From JAIXRY01 sp964444515 (GTDB lineage: Bacteria > Patescibacteriota > Minisyncoccia > Phycocordibacterales > UBA9973), in NCBI GenBank assembly GCA_964444515.1, contig CAYUGY010000015.1, forward strand, positions 1-17,299: a stretch of 17,299 nucleotides of DNA. The letters run 5' to 3'. A program made the position numbers and the translations under genes. Below, piece by piece: positions 1 through 6,484 of the stretch. A model generated the notes under the pieces. The model did no database searches and was not told the DNA's origin. It saw only the letters and a list, made by a program, of their open reading frames with translations. Each line of letters opens with the position of its first letter. The stretch's first letter is position 1.

Positions 1-32
1 AAAATTAATTCTAAATTGTTAAAAAATATTTA

Positions 33-110
33 TTTTGTCCAGGAATGTACACATATAGCTAAGCCATTATCTACTACCGGATCCATGTGACAATTATAGC
101 AAGTTTTCGG
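33..110 (-). other. Cys/His-rich open stretch, possible gene remnant
   Basis: Reading the minus strand from 110 down to the TAA at 30-32 gives a short peptide with a CxxCH motif (TCYNCHMDP) and then CVHSW before the stop. It is in the same frame as the upstream 122-aa gene but lies beyond that gene's TAA (150-152) and its terminator hairpin. I find no ATG, GTG or TTG start with a convincing context. The C-xx-C ... C-x-H spacing recalls the Cys-rich end of the upstream protein, so it could be a decayed duplicate or simply chance. I assign no function. Confidence 0.2.
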
Positions 111-121
111 AAAAACAAAAA

Positions 122-146
122 AAAATACAGAAATATTCTGTATTTT
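122..146 (-). terminator. Terminator of the 122-aa gene
   Basis: An 11-bp perfect hairpin (122-132 with 136-146, loop ATA) lies 3 nt beyond the stop codon of the 150-518 gene. On the minus strand it is followed by a T-rich run (complement of the A-tract at 111-121). This is a typical intrinsic terminator. Confidence 0.75.
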
Positions 147-149
147 AAT

Positions 150-518
150 TTAAGTTGGATCATTTGTTATTTTCCATCCATCTCTTAAAAAAAGCTTTTT
201 TTGATCTGGCCATGGTTCATGGCAACTATGACTACAAGTAAAGATTGCTGTTCTGCTACTTGTTTCAACATGGATACTTCCAAAAGCAATACCATTACAA
301 TTATTGGTACATGGTATTTCTATTTTATCGAGCATCATAATGGCTTCTTCTTGAAGGTAATTATCTGGATATTCTTTTTCTAGCATTAAATGACCTTCTA
401 TATTAGTATCTTTACCTACGACATCTTTATAAGAACCGCCCCTGAAAAGACTCCATCCGGACACATATCTATTTCTAGTTACATAATACGGCATGGTTAA
501 TATTATTTTTAATTTCAT
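150..518 (-). CDS. Small Cys-containing protein, unknown function (122 aa)
   Basis: I do not recognise this protein. The reading frame begins at ATG 518 and ends at TAA 150-152. The N-terminal part is mixed polar and hydrophobic with no clear signal peptide. The C-terminal half holds a short Cys cluster (PCTNNC) and, about 25 residues on, a second one (CSHSCHEPW), so four Cys plus His could bind a metal or form disulfides; this is an inference. A second in-frame ATG, giving MPYYV..., is an alternative start. Upstream lies an AT-rich stretch with several possible -10 boxes and an AAAGGA about 17 nt before the ATG, which does not decide the start. It is a single-gene unit: its own terminator follows directly, and the dus terminator lies upstream at 579-603. 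There are no informative neighbours on its left. Because it does not resemble a housekeeping gene, it may be lineage-specific. Confidence 0.6.
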   Translation of the reverse strand: MKLKIILTMPYYVTRNRYVSGWSLFRGGSYKDVVGKDTNIEGHLMLEKEYPDNYLQEEAIMMLDKIEIPCTNNCNGIAFGSIHVETSSRTAIFTCSHSCHEPWPDQKKLFLRDGWKITNDPT

Positions 519-578
519 TTCTAAAATATTTATTCCTTTTTTATACTACTATATATTATAATTTGTGTCAAAAATTAA

Positions 579-603
579 AATACAGGAGCAGTGCTCCTGT
601 ATT
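579..603 (-). terminator. Terminator overlapping the dus stop codon
   Basis: An 11-bp hairpin (579-589 with 593-603, loop 590-592) is followed on the minus strand by TTTTAATTTT. The dus stop codon (602-604) sits inside the stem, so translation termination and transcription termination coincide. Confidence 0.8.
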
Positions 604-1699
604 ATTTATTTAAAAATTCTTCTATTATCTTTCTTACACTTTCTGTGTTATTTCCCTCTTCCATCAGACGGACGCGTAATTCTTTGGATCCAGGAAATCC
701 GTGAACATACGCTTTGAAATGTTTTTTCATAATGGCAAAGTTTTTGACATCACCCAATTTCTTTTCAAACAGTTCAGCGTGCTCAACAAGCACACGGAGT
801 TTTTCTTCGGTTGGAATGTCTTTGGTATTTTTGAGCCAGTAGCGATTCTTTTTTCCGAGCAGAGAAAAGATGAAGGTGCGGACAGGTGCGAAAAAACTTT
901 CTAGAAAGTTTTTTTGCACCTGTATATCTCCATTGGTTGCAAACAACCACGGATTTCCAAAAGCTGCACGTCCAACCATGATTCCATCACAACCAGTTTC
1001 TTTTGCGAGTTTTCGTCCTTGTTCAAGATTCTCCACATCACCATTTCCGACAATCAACGTTGGTACATTCATGTTGTCACGTATCGCAACCACCTCTTTG
1101 ACATATTCCCACTTAGCTGGAACTTTCGACAAATCTTTGCGTGTACGTGCATGTATCGTCAAACACGCAATATCTTGTGACAACAGAAACGGAATCCAAG
1201 TATCAATTTCTACTTTGTTATAACCGACACGAGTCTTCACTGATACGGGAATATTTTTTCCTGCATCTGCAATACCGTCTTTGGTTGCTTGAATAATACG
1301 CGCTGCAATTTCTGGAGTTTTGATCATTGCAGAACCACAACCTTGTTTTTCGATACTCTTGTCCGGACAACCCATATTGATATCGATACCGTCGAAACCA
1401 AGTTCAGCAACAAACTTTGCCGCTTGTCGCATTTTTTCTACATTCGAAGAAAAGAGTTGTGCCACGATTGGTCGCTCACCTTCGGTATATTCGAGATCTC
1501 GTTTCAACACTTCTCGCCCTGCACTTGCCAATCCATCAGAAGACACAAATTCTGTCCACAGCACATCTGGTTTGCCATATTTCACAAACAAACTTCGAAA
1601 TGCCACGTCAGTCACATCTGCCATCGGTGCCAAGGCAAAAAAAGGATTCTCATCCCCTCGTTGCTCTTTTTTTAATTGTTCCCAAAAACCCATTATCAT
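602..1699 (-). CDS. dus: tRNA-dihydrouridine synthase (Dus family, DusB-like)
   Basis: FMN- and NADPH-dependent enzyme that reduces uridine to dihydrouridine in tRNA D-loops, in the cytoplasm. The TIM-barrel signatures are in order: APMADVTDVAFR near the N-terminus; INMGCPDKS with the expected catalytic Cys at residue 111; VSVKTRVGY carrying the FMN-binding Lys; LTIHARTR; and VGNGDV ... GIMVGRAAFGNPW for the FMN phosphate. The C-terminal helical part contains KKHFKAYVHGFPG, as in DusB proteins. At 365 aa it is somewhat longer than typical bacterial DusB (about 320-330 aa); the extra length is a basic and aromatic insertion around residues 260-300. The start is 2 nt after the ftsQ stop, so the two genes are probably co-transcribed and translationally coupled. 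A second ATG two codons later is equally possible. Family assignment is secure; the exact subfamily is inferred. Confidence 0.93.
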   Translation of the reverse strand: MIMGFWEQLKKEQRGDENPFFALAPMADVTDVAFRSLFVKYGKPDVLWTEFVSSDGLASAGREVLKRDLEYTEGERPIVAQLFSSNVEKMRQAAKFVAELGFDGIDINMGCPDKSIEKQGCGSAMIKTPEIAARIIQATKDGIADAGKNIPVSVKTRVGYNKVEIDTWIPFLLSQDIACLTIHARTRKDLSKVPAKWEYVKEVVAIRDNMNVPTLIVGNGDVENLEQGRKLAKETGCDGIMVGRAAFGNPWLFATNGDIQVQKNFLESFFAPVRTFIFSLLGKKNRYWLKNTKDIPTEEKLRVLVEHAELFEKKLGDVKNFAIMKKHFKAYVHGFPGSKELRVRLMEEGNNTESVRKIIEEFLNK

Positions 1700-1701
1700 A
1701 A

Positions 1702-2565
1702 TTACTTTGCTTTGTAGAATACTTTGTTTCCAAAACGTAAATCAATATATAACATATTGAAAACATTATTTCTATCCTTGAATACATCAGAAGCGAGCAC
1801 TGAACTCAAATGCTCCCCAATCAAGTTACTATCATCTAGAAGTGATACCTTTATTTCGGTCACTTCATTTCGATTATTTTTGATATAAAAAGAAAAGTCT
1901 GCATCTTCCGGTTGTTGCACTACTGTAGTTACATCAAGTCCCAGTGTTTTCATTTGCAAAAGCAGATGACTGATTGAATCAAAACGTTCTTTGTCGAAGC
2001 CATACATCCCTGGCTTTTTTTGTTCTCTACTATACAACACCGTGTATACATCTCCAGAAATGTACGGCGCGTAACCAAAGAGAAATCCATCTTTGTCCAT
2101 GAACAAACATTGCGAATCACTATTTATTCCAAGTGGTGCAATATCAGCTCCACACCAAATATATTGCGAGTTATATTCTTTGATTGAAATGGTGAGCTCT
2201 TTGAAACCAACACGGTTGATTGAAATAGCAGAAATTCGCGGTATAACTGATTGAATTCTTTTTTCCATTCGTTCAGTACTAATCAATAGTGTATTTGATT
2301 TCGGAACGAGCCAGAGATACTTGCCGGCAGTACGTTTGTTGATCGTATCAATAATCATTTGCGGTTCAACAACAACTGCACCTTCGACAGTGATGTTGTT
2401 AATCAAGAATTTTTGCCAGCGCAAAAAAAACACTACCCCAACAAGAAGTAACACAAAAACAACAGAAAATAAAATGCTCCATTTTGAACGTTTACTTTTG
2501 CGTTCTTGTACAATCTTTTGATTCGATTGTTTCAAGATATCTTTGGTGTGGCGAATGTTGTCCAT
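1702..2565 (-). CDS. ftsQ: FtsQ/DivIB-like cell-division protein with POTRA domain
   Basis: A bitopic inner-membrane divisome protein that would link early (FtsZ-ring) and late (FtsL/FtsB, FtsW/FtsI) components. The sequence shows a basic cytoplasmic N-terminus (residues 1-29, rich in Lys and Arg), one transmembrane helix (about 30-48), then a POTRA-type segment starting INNITVEGAVVV (about 55-125) and an FtsQ-type beta domain. The latter includes CLFMDKDGFLFG and ends with IDLRFGNKVFYK, close to the terminal strand of FtsQ proteins. The length of 287 aa is normal for the family. The start is supported by an extended -10 box, TGCTATACT, only 7 nt upstream, which implies a leaderless mRNA. The gene is followed by dus with a 2-nt gap. 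It is not in a dcw (division/cell wall) cluster here; its upstream neighbour is serS. Confidence 0.87.
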   Translation of the reverse strand: MDNIRHTKDILKQSNQKIVQERKSKRSKWSILFSVVFVLLLVGVVFFLRWQKFLINNITVEGAVVVEPQMIIDTINKRTAGKYLWLVPKSNTLLISTERMEKRIQSVIPRISAISINRVGFKELTISIKEYNSQYIWCGADIAPLGINSDSQCLFMDKDGFLFGYAPYISGDVYTVLYSREQKKPGMYGFDKERFDSISHLLLQMKTLGLDVTTVVQQPEDADFSFYIKNNRNEVTEIKVSLLDDSNLIGEHLSSVLASDVFKDRNNVFNMLYIDLRFGNKVFYKAK

Positions 2566-2572
2566 TCCAAAC

Positions 2573-2581
2573 AGTATAGCA
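2573..2581 (-). promoter_or_regulatory. Extended -10 promoter of ftsQ (leaderless)
   Basis: The minus strand reads TGC-TATACT and then 7 nt to the ftsQ ATG (2565). The predicted transcription start falls at or next to the start codon. There is no convincing -35, which extended -10 promoters do not need. It sits just beside the CTAG repeat element. Confidence 0.65.
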
Positions 2582-2585
2582 ATAT

Positions 2586-2694
2586 GAGGTTCTAGTTTCT
2601 AGTGACTAGGTTCTAGATGAAAGCGACGGCACCCTTCGGGTGCCGTCGCTTATTTGTTTTTTACTAGCAACTAAAAACTAGTTACTAGAACCTC
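2586..2694. repeat. CTAG-heptad inverted-repeat element with central GC-rich hairpin
   Basis: A 109-bp intergenic element bounded by an 11-bp perfect inverted repeat (2586-2596 and 2684-2694, GAGGTTCTAGT). Inside each arm the sequence runs in 7-nt steps of the form nnnCTAG: four steps on the left (2590-2616) and about four on the right (2662-2688, one degenerate). The tetramer CTAG occurs seven times, although it is normally rare in bacterial genomes. The centre is a strong 14-bp GC-rich hairpin (2621-2634 with 2638-2651). No reading frame crosses it. It resembles REP- or MITE-type palindromic elements in architecture, but I do not recognise the family. Confidence 0.7.
2621..2657. terminator. 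Central GC-rich hairpin with T-tract on the plus side
   Basis: A 14-bp perfect stem (2621-2634 with 2638-2651, loop TTC). T-rich sequence follows on the plus strand (ATTTGTTTTTT), but on the minus strand there are only a few Ts. It lies downstream of serS (minus), so it may end serS transcription, yet the T-tract orientation suits plus-strand transcription better. It may belong to the surrounding repeat element. Confidence 0.5.
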
Positions 2695-2701
2695 TGACTT
2701 A

Positions 2702-3964
2702 CTACTTCCCAATTACCTCTTTGCCAAAGTATTTTGCCAAAGCTTCTGGTAATTTGATTGTTCCATCTGCTTGTTGGAAATTTTCTACCAATGAAACCAA
2801 GATTCGAGGAGTTGGAATCGCAGTACAGTTCAATGAGTGTGTGTATTGCATTTTACCATTCTCATCTTTTTATCTGATACCAAGTCGTCGAGTTTGGAAA
2901 TCGTGGAAATATGACGCTGATGCAATTTCTCGATATTTTTCTTCTTTTGGTACCCAGAGATTGGTGTCATACATACGAACTTTTGCAAATCCCATATCTC
3001 CCGTACATGCATCAACTACTTCATATGGAATACCGAGTGATTGAATAAATTCTTCGATATTACTTTGTACTTCTTCGTGATATTTGACTGATTCACTGTG
3101 ACTTCCTTCACACAAAACAACTTGTTCGAATTTATAAAATTCATGTACTCGAATCAAACCTTTCACATCTTTTGCATGACTTCCCACTTCGAGACGGTAA
3201 CATGGAGAAAATCCGAGCATTTTGATTGGTAATTGAGACTTGTCCAATACTTCATCCATATACATACCCATCAGTGGCACTTCAGATGTTCCGACAAAAT
3301 AATTACCGTCTTGTGCTTTGTAGATATCAGCTTCACCTTGTGGAATAAATCCGCAACCGAGCAATGATTCACGCTTCACATTGATTGGAGGAATCACAGG
3401 ATTGAATCCTTTCTTTGACCAAAATTCGAGTGCGTAATTCCAAATAGCAAAACAGAGTCGCACCCCATCGCCAGTCAAAAAGTATCCACGGAAGCCGTGC
3501 ACTTTTGTACCACGTTCAACATCAAGCATACCGAGCGCAGTCATGATTTCCATATGATCTTTTGGTTCAAAATCAAATTTTGGTTTGTCGCCCCAGGTGG
3601 TCACAACAACGTTGTCATCTTCTGATTCACCTTGTGGTGCAGTGATGTCTGGTACGTTTGGTACCAAGAGCATCATTGTTTGCCAATCATGCAAAACAGT
3701 CTTGTATGATTCTTCGAGTGTTTGGAGTTGTTCTTTTACTCCTTTCATTTCTTCAAGCAATGTTGCTTTTTCTAAATCACTTGCTGATGGAATTTTTTCA
3801 GATACCGCATTTTGGCGTGCGCGCAATTCTTCGACTTGTCGCAGCAAACCCAATCGTTCTTCTTCTTTTGCAAGTAATGCATCAACATCGAAATTGATGT
3901 GTTTTTTCTTGGCACCATCAGCTATTAATTCTTTGTTTTCTTTTATGAAGCGAATATCTAACAT
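2702..3964 (-). CDS. serS: Seryl-tRNA synthetase, interrupted by an in-frame TAA
   Basis: Class II synthetase that charges tRNA-Ser (also the first step towards Sec-tRNA where present). The N-terminal start MLDIRFIKEN and the coiled-coil arm (about residues 30-110) are followed by the catalytic domain. Motif 2 is clear (PCYRLEVGSHAKDVKG...RVHEF). At codon 365 (2870-2872) there is a TAA where homologues continue ...IRY-KDENGK. After it the same frame stays open for 55 codons and encodes a normal SerRS end, including motif 3 (LNCTAIPTPRI) and VENFQQADGTIKLPEAL, ending at TAG 2702-2704. Total length would be 420 aa, as usual for the family. One base change from TAT or TAC explains the stop. A protein ending there lacks motif 3 and should be inactive, so this is either a sequence error, a minor-strain variant or stop readthrough. 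ATG 3964 is preferred over ATG 3982 because it fits both the family N-terminus and a -10 box 8 nt upstream. Confidence 0.9.
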
Positions 3965-3972
3965 ATAGGTAG

Positions 3973-3981
3973 AGTATAGCA
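3973..3981 (-). promoter_or_regulatory. Extended -10 promoter of serS (leaderless)
   Basis: The minus strand reads TGC-TATACT, then 8 nt to ATG 3964. A possible -35 TTGTGA lies 16 nt upstream of the hexamer. The same box in front of ftsQ is identical in all nine bases. Confidence 0.65.
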
Positions 3982-4021
3982 AAATCGGGATTTTTCACAA
4001 ATACAGACTCGTTTTCGATTG

Positions 4022-4027
4022 TATACT
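4022..4027 (+). promoter_or_regulatory. -10 promoter box of dprA (leaderless)
   Basis: TATACT is followed by 8 nt and the dprA ATG (4036). It stands back-to-back with the serS promoter in a 71-bp divergent region. No good -35 and no Shine-Dalgarno sequence are visible. Confidence 0.55.
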
Positions 4028-4035
4028 ATTTATAT

Positions 4036-4911
4036 ATGTCTACTATTAGCGACAATGTCCGAAAATTGTCCCCGAATGACTTTCCTCCGCAACTACGTGA
4101 AATTCCTCAACCACCAAAAGAACTCTATCTTGTTGGTGAACTTCCCGACCCTGATGACTATGTCTATCTAGCAATTGTCGGATCACGCAAACATACTTCG
4201 TATGGCAAAGATGTCGTCAAAAAATTGGTTGCGTCACTCGCCGGAGAAAAGGCGGTGATTGTTTCAGGGCTCGCTATTGGTATCGACGGTATCGCACATC
4301 AATCAGCTATCGAGCATGGATTGAAAACCATCGCGATTCCAGGGTCAGGACTTGATGATACTGTTATCTATCCACGAATTCATTTGAATCTGGCAAAACA
4401 AATCATACAAGCAGGTGGTGCATTACTTTCAGAACTCGCACCAAATACTCGTGCGAGCACCTGGAGTTTTCCGATGCGAAACAGAATCATGGCAGGACTT
4501 TGTCGTGCAGTGCTCATCATTGAAGCTGAAGAAAAATCTGGCACGCTCATCACGGCACGCATGGCAGTGGATTACAATCGTGATGTTTTGGTTGTACCAG
4601 GCAATATTAATTCTCCGGCATCAAAAGGTACCAACCAATTCCTCAGACTTGGAGCAACACCAATCACCTGTGCCGAAGACTTATGGGAAGCACTCGGTAT
4701 CAAAAAAGAACAACGAACAGTATCTGATGAACAGACACACAATCTTTCTGATGATGAAAAAATACTATTTGAACTGCTTATAGAACCAATGAGTAAAGAT
4801 GAAATCTTTGAACAAACTGATTTTGATATTGTACAAATAAATACGATTTTGATGTTACTGGAACTCAAAAATCTGATCAAAGAAGAGTTTGGCAAAGTTC
4901 GAAAAGTGTGA
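4036..4911 (+). CDS. dprA: DNA-processing protein DprA (natural transformation)
   Basis: Binds incoming single-stranded DNA and loads RecA during natural transformation, in the cytoplasm. The Rossmann-like DprA domain shows LAIVGSRKHTSYG, the signature SGLAIGIDGIAHQSAI, PGSGLDDTVIYP, ELAPNTRASTWSFPMRNRIMAGL and SGTLITARMAVDYNRDVLVVPG in family order. The C-terminal 60 residues (SDDEKILFELLIEPMSKDEIFEQ...) look like the winged-helix DML1-type domain, including LELKNLIKEE. The length of 291 aa is complete; the N-terminal SAM-like region is short, since the Rossmann core begins by residue 45. Transcription starts close to the ATG. The following Nudix gene is probably in the same unit. No other competence genes are in view. 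Confidence 0.93.
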   Translation: MSTISDNVRKLSPNDFPPQLREIPQPPKELYLVGELPDPDDYVYLAIVGSRKHTSYGKDVVKKLVASLAGEKAVIVSGLAIGIDGIAHQSAIEHGLKTIAIPGSGLDDTVIYPRIHLNLAKQIIQAGGALLSELAPNTRASTWSFPMRNRIMAGLCRAVLIIEAEEKSGTLITARMAVDYNRDVLVVPGNINSPASKGTNQFLRLGATPITCAEDLWEALGIKKEQRTVSDEQTHNLSDDEKILFELLIEPMSKDEIFEQTDFDIVQINTILMLLELKNLIKEEFGKVRKV

Positions 4912-4945
4912 TATAAAAAATTCGGCAATTAAACATGTTCGTTCC

Positions 4946-5377
4946 ATGATACACAATAAAAAACCCGAAGGGTTCAAAAAAGATTTTATTTCCGTTGGTG
5001 CTCTTTTTGTAGACAATAATAAAAACATATTACTCTTAAAAAGAAAGAAGGATAACACCTACGGTGCTGTTGCAGGAAAACCCAAAGACAAAGAAAGTGT
5101 ATACAAAACACTCAAAAGAGAGTCTTTGGAAGAAACAGGAATTGATTTGAAATCAATAAAAAAGCCGACATTTAAAAAATGGTATGTTGTCTGGCCTACC
5201 GGTGAATCTTTTATCTTTCATTTAGCTGTTATTCATTTTGATCAACGCCCAAATGTAACACTTGACCCAAAAGAGCATACTAATTACCGATGGGTCTCAT
5301 TCAATGAAGCAGTTGATACATTTCCACTCATCAGAGATATGAAAGAATGCATGTTGCAAGTCAAAAAACTTATTTAA
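4946..5377 (+). CDS. Nudix hydrolase
   Basis: Hydrolyses a nucleoside diphosphate linked to another moiety (NTP, sugar nucleotide or similar); the substrate cannot be told from sequence. The Nudix box GX5EX7REUXEEXGU is present at residues 44-66 (GKPKDKE ... RESLEETGI), with all Glu residues for metal binding; the usual aliphatic residue after RE is Ser. The core starts with ISVGALFVDNNKNILLLKRKK and ends with YRWVSFNEAVDTFPL, giving about 143 aa, a normal single-domain size. I chose ATG 4946, the only in-frame ATG before the domain. A TTG at 4889 inside the dprA end would add 19 residues, but the first of these are only the shadow of dprA. It follows dprA by 34 nt and precedes a terminator, so the two probably form one transcription unit. 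Confidence 0.85.
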   Translation: MIHNKKPEGFKKDFISVGALFVDNNKNILLLKRKKDNTYGAVAGKPKDKESVYKTLKRESLEETGIDLKSIKKPTFKKWYVVWPTGESFIFHLAVIHFDQRPNVTLDPKEHTNYRWVSFNEAVDTFPLIRDMKECMLQVKKLI

Positions 5378-5389
5378 AAAACACGAATC

Positions 5390-5415
5390 AAGACCGCTTT
5401 TGCGGTCTTTCTTTA
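5390..5415 (+). terminator. Terminator after the Nudix gene
   Basis: An 8-bp hairpin AAGACCGC/GCGGTCTT (5390-5397 with 5402-5409, loop TTTT) followed by TCTTTATTTT. It ends the dprA-Nudix unit. Confidence 0.85.
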
Positions 5416-5447
5416 TTTTAAAATTCACTTTTGTGGAAAACATAAAT

Positions 5448-5476
5448 TTGCACAAATATAAAAATGGTAGTATTAA
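5448..5476 (+). promoter_or_regulatory. Promoter of topA
   Basis: TTGCAC (-35, 5448-5453), a 17-nt spacer and TATTAA (-10, 5471-5476), then 8 nt to ATG 5485. This geometry decides in favour of ATG 5485 over the upstream ATG 5464. Confidence 0.6.
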
Positions 5477-5484
5477 TAGGTCTT

Positions 5485-6473
5485 ATGTCAAAGAAACTAC
5501 TAATCGTTGAGTCCCCTTCAAAAGCCAAAACTATCGAGAAATATCTTGATGGCGCATATACCGTACGTGCTTCTGTCGGACACATTCGTGATCTACCAAA
5601 ATCAAACAAAAAAGCTATCGACATTCCTGGTGGATTTATTCCGTCATATGAAATATCAAAAGGCAAAGAAAAAGTCGTTGACGAACTCCAATCACTCGGA
5701 GAAAAAGCAACTGAAATATTGCTCGCAACTGACCCGGACCGCGAAGGAGAAGCTATTTCATGGCACCTCCAAGAATTACTCAAAGCTGACAAAAAAATCA
5801 AAGCACCAATCAAGCGTGTGACATTCCATGAAATCACCAAAGAAGCAGTTATTGAGGCGTTGAAACATCCACGTGATATCGATGACAACTTGGTCAAAGC
5901 ACAAGAAGCTCGTCGTGTACTCGACCGCTTGGTTGGTTATGACCTCTCAGGGCTCATCTGGAAAAAAGTTCGTTACGGACTTTCTGCTGGACGCGTACAA
6001 TCCCCTGCACTTCGCATCTTGTGCGAACGCGAACGCGAAATCAAAGCATTCATCCCAGAAACTTATTGGGTATTGTCAGGGTTATTTGAAACAGCCAAGA
6101 AAGTACAAATCAAACTTTCTTGTGAAGAAGAACCTCGTGACCAAAAAGAAGTACAAAAAATACTCGAACTTGGTAATGCAAACAACTGGTTTGTAACTGA
6201 ATTGAAAACCAGCGAACAAAAACGCTCACCTCGTGCGCCATTTACCACGAGTACACTCCAACAAACAGCAAGTTCACGACTTGGTTTTTCTCCTTCACGC
6301 ACTATGCAAGTAGCACAGAAACTCTATGAACAAGGTCATATCACCTATATGCGTACTGACTCTACAAATCTTTCCGCACAAGCACAAGGTCAGATACTTG
6401 GTCTTGTCGAGAAAAAGTACGGCAAAGACTACGTGCAGCCACGAATGTACAAAACAAAAAGTAAAAACGCTCA
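5485..6473 (+). CDS. topA: DNA topoisomerase I, N-terminal part (broken at N gap)
   Basis: Type IA topoisomerase that relaxes negative supercoils. The fragment starts MSKKLLIVESPSKAKTIEKYL, the Toprim opening. It includes the metal-binding DPDREGEAISWHL (Toprim DxD region), KRVTFHEITKEAV, RRVLDRLVGYDLSGLIW, GLSAGRVQSPALRIL and the active-site segment GHITYMRTDST, whose Tyr makes the 5'-phosphotyrosine bond. It then runs into ten Ns after ...YKTKSKNA. The start at ATG 5485 rather than 5464 is backed by the -10 spacing and the family N-terminus. The last 75 residues before the gap are homologous to, but clearly different from, the first 75 after it, so this piece and the next are not a simple continuation of one another (see findings). 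Confidence 0.93.
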
Positions 6474-6483
6474 NNNNNNNNNN
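6474..6483. other. Assembly gap (10 N) inside topA
   Basis: Ten consecutive N. The flanking topA frames differ (5485 series before, 6485 series after), so 10 is a placeholder and not the true gap length. The flanks overlap in homology rather than abutting. Confidence 1.
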
Positions 6484-6484
6484 C

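Noticed and set aside
201..383. 60-codon plus-strand open frame opposite the 122-aa gene
   Set aside because: A low-complexity shadow of the minus-strand gene, with no promoter or start context.
2870..2872. A changed genetic code with TAA read as an amino acid
   Set aside because: dus, ftsQ, the GGPP synthase gene, rpmG and others end at TAA, several next to terminators, so TAA is a normal stop here.
4889..4945. TTG start extending the Nudix protein into dprA
   Set aside because: The first residues are only the out-of-frame copy of the dprA end; ATG 4946 precedes the domain directly.
6326..6484. Extending the second topA piece upstream to an ATG at 6326
   Set aside because: That stretch is out of frame with the first topA piece and includes the N gap; it does not encode topoisomerase sequence.
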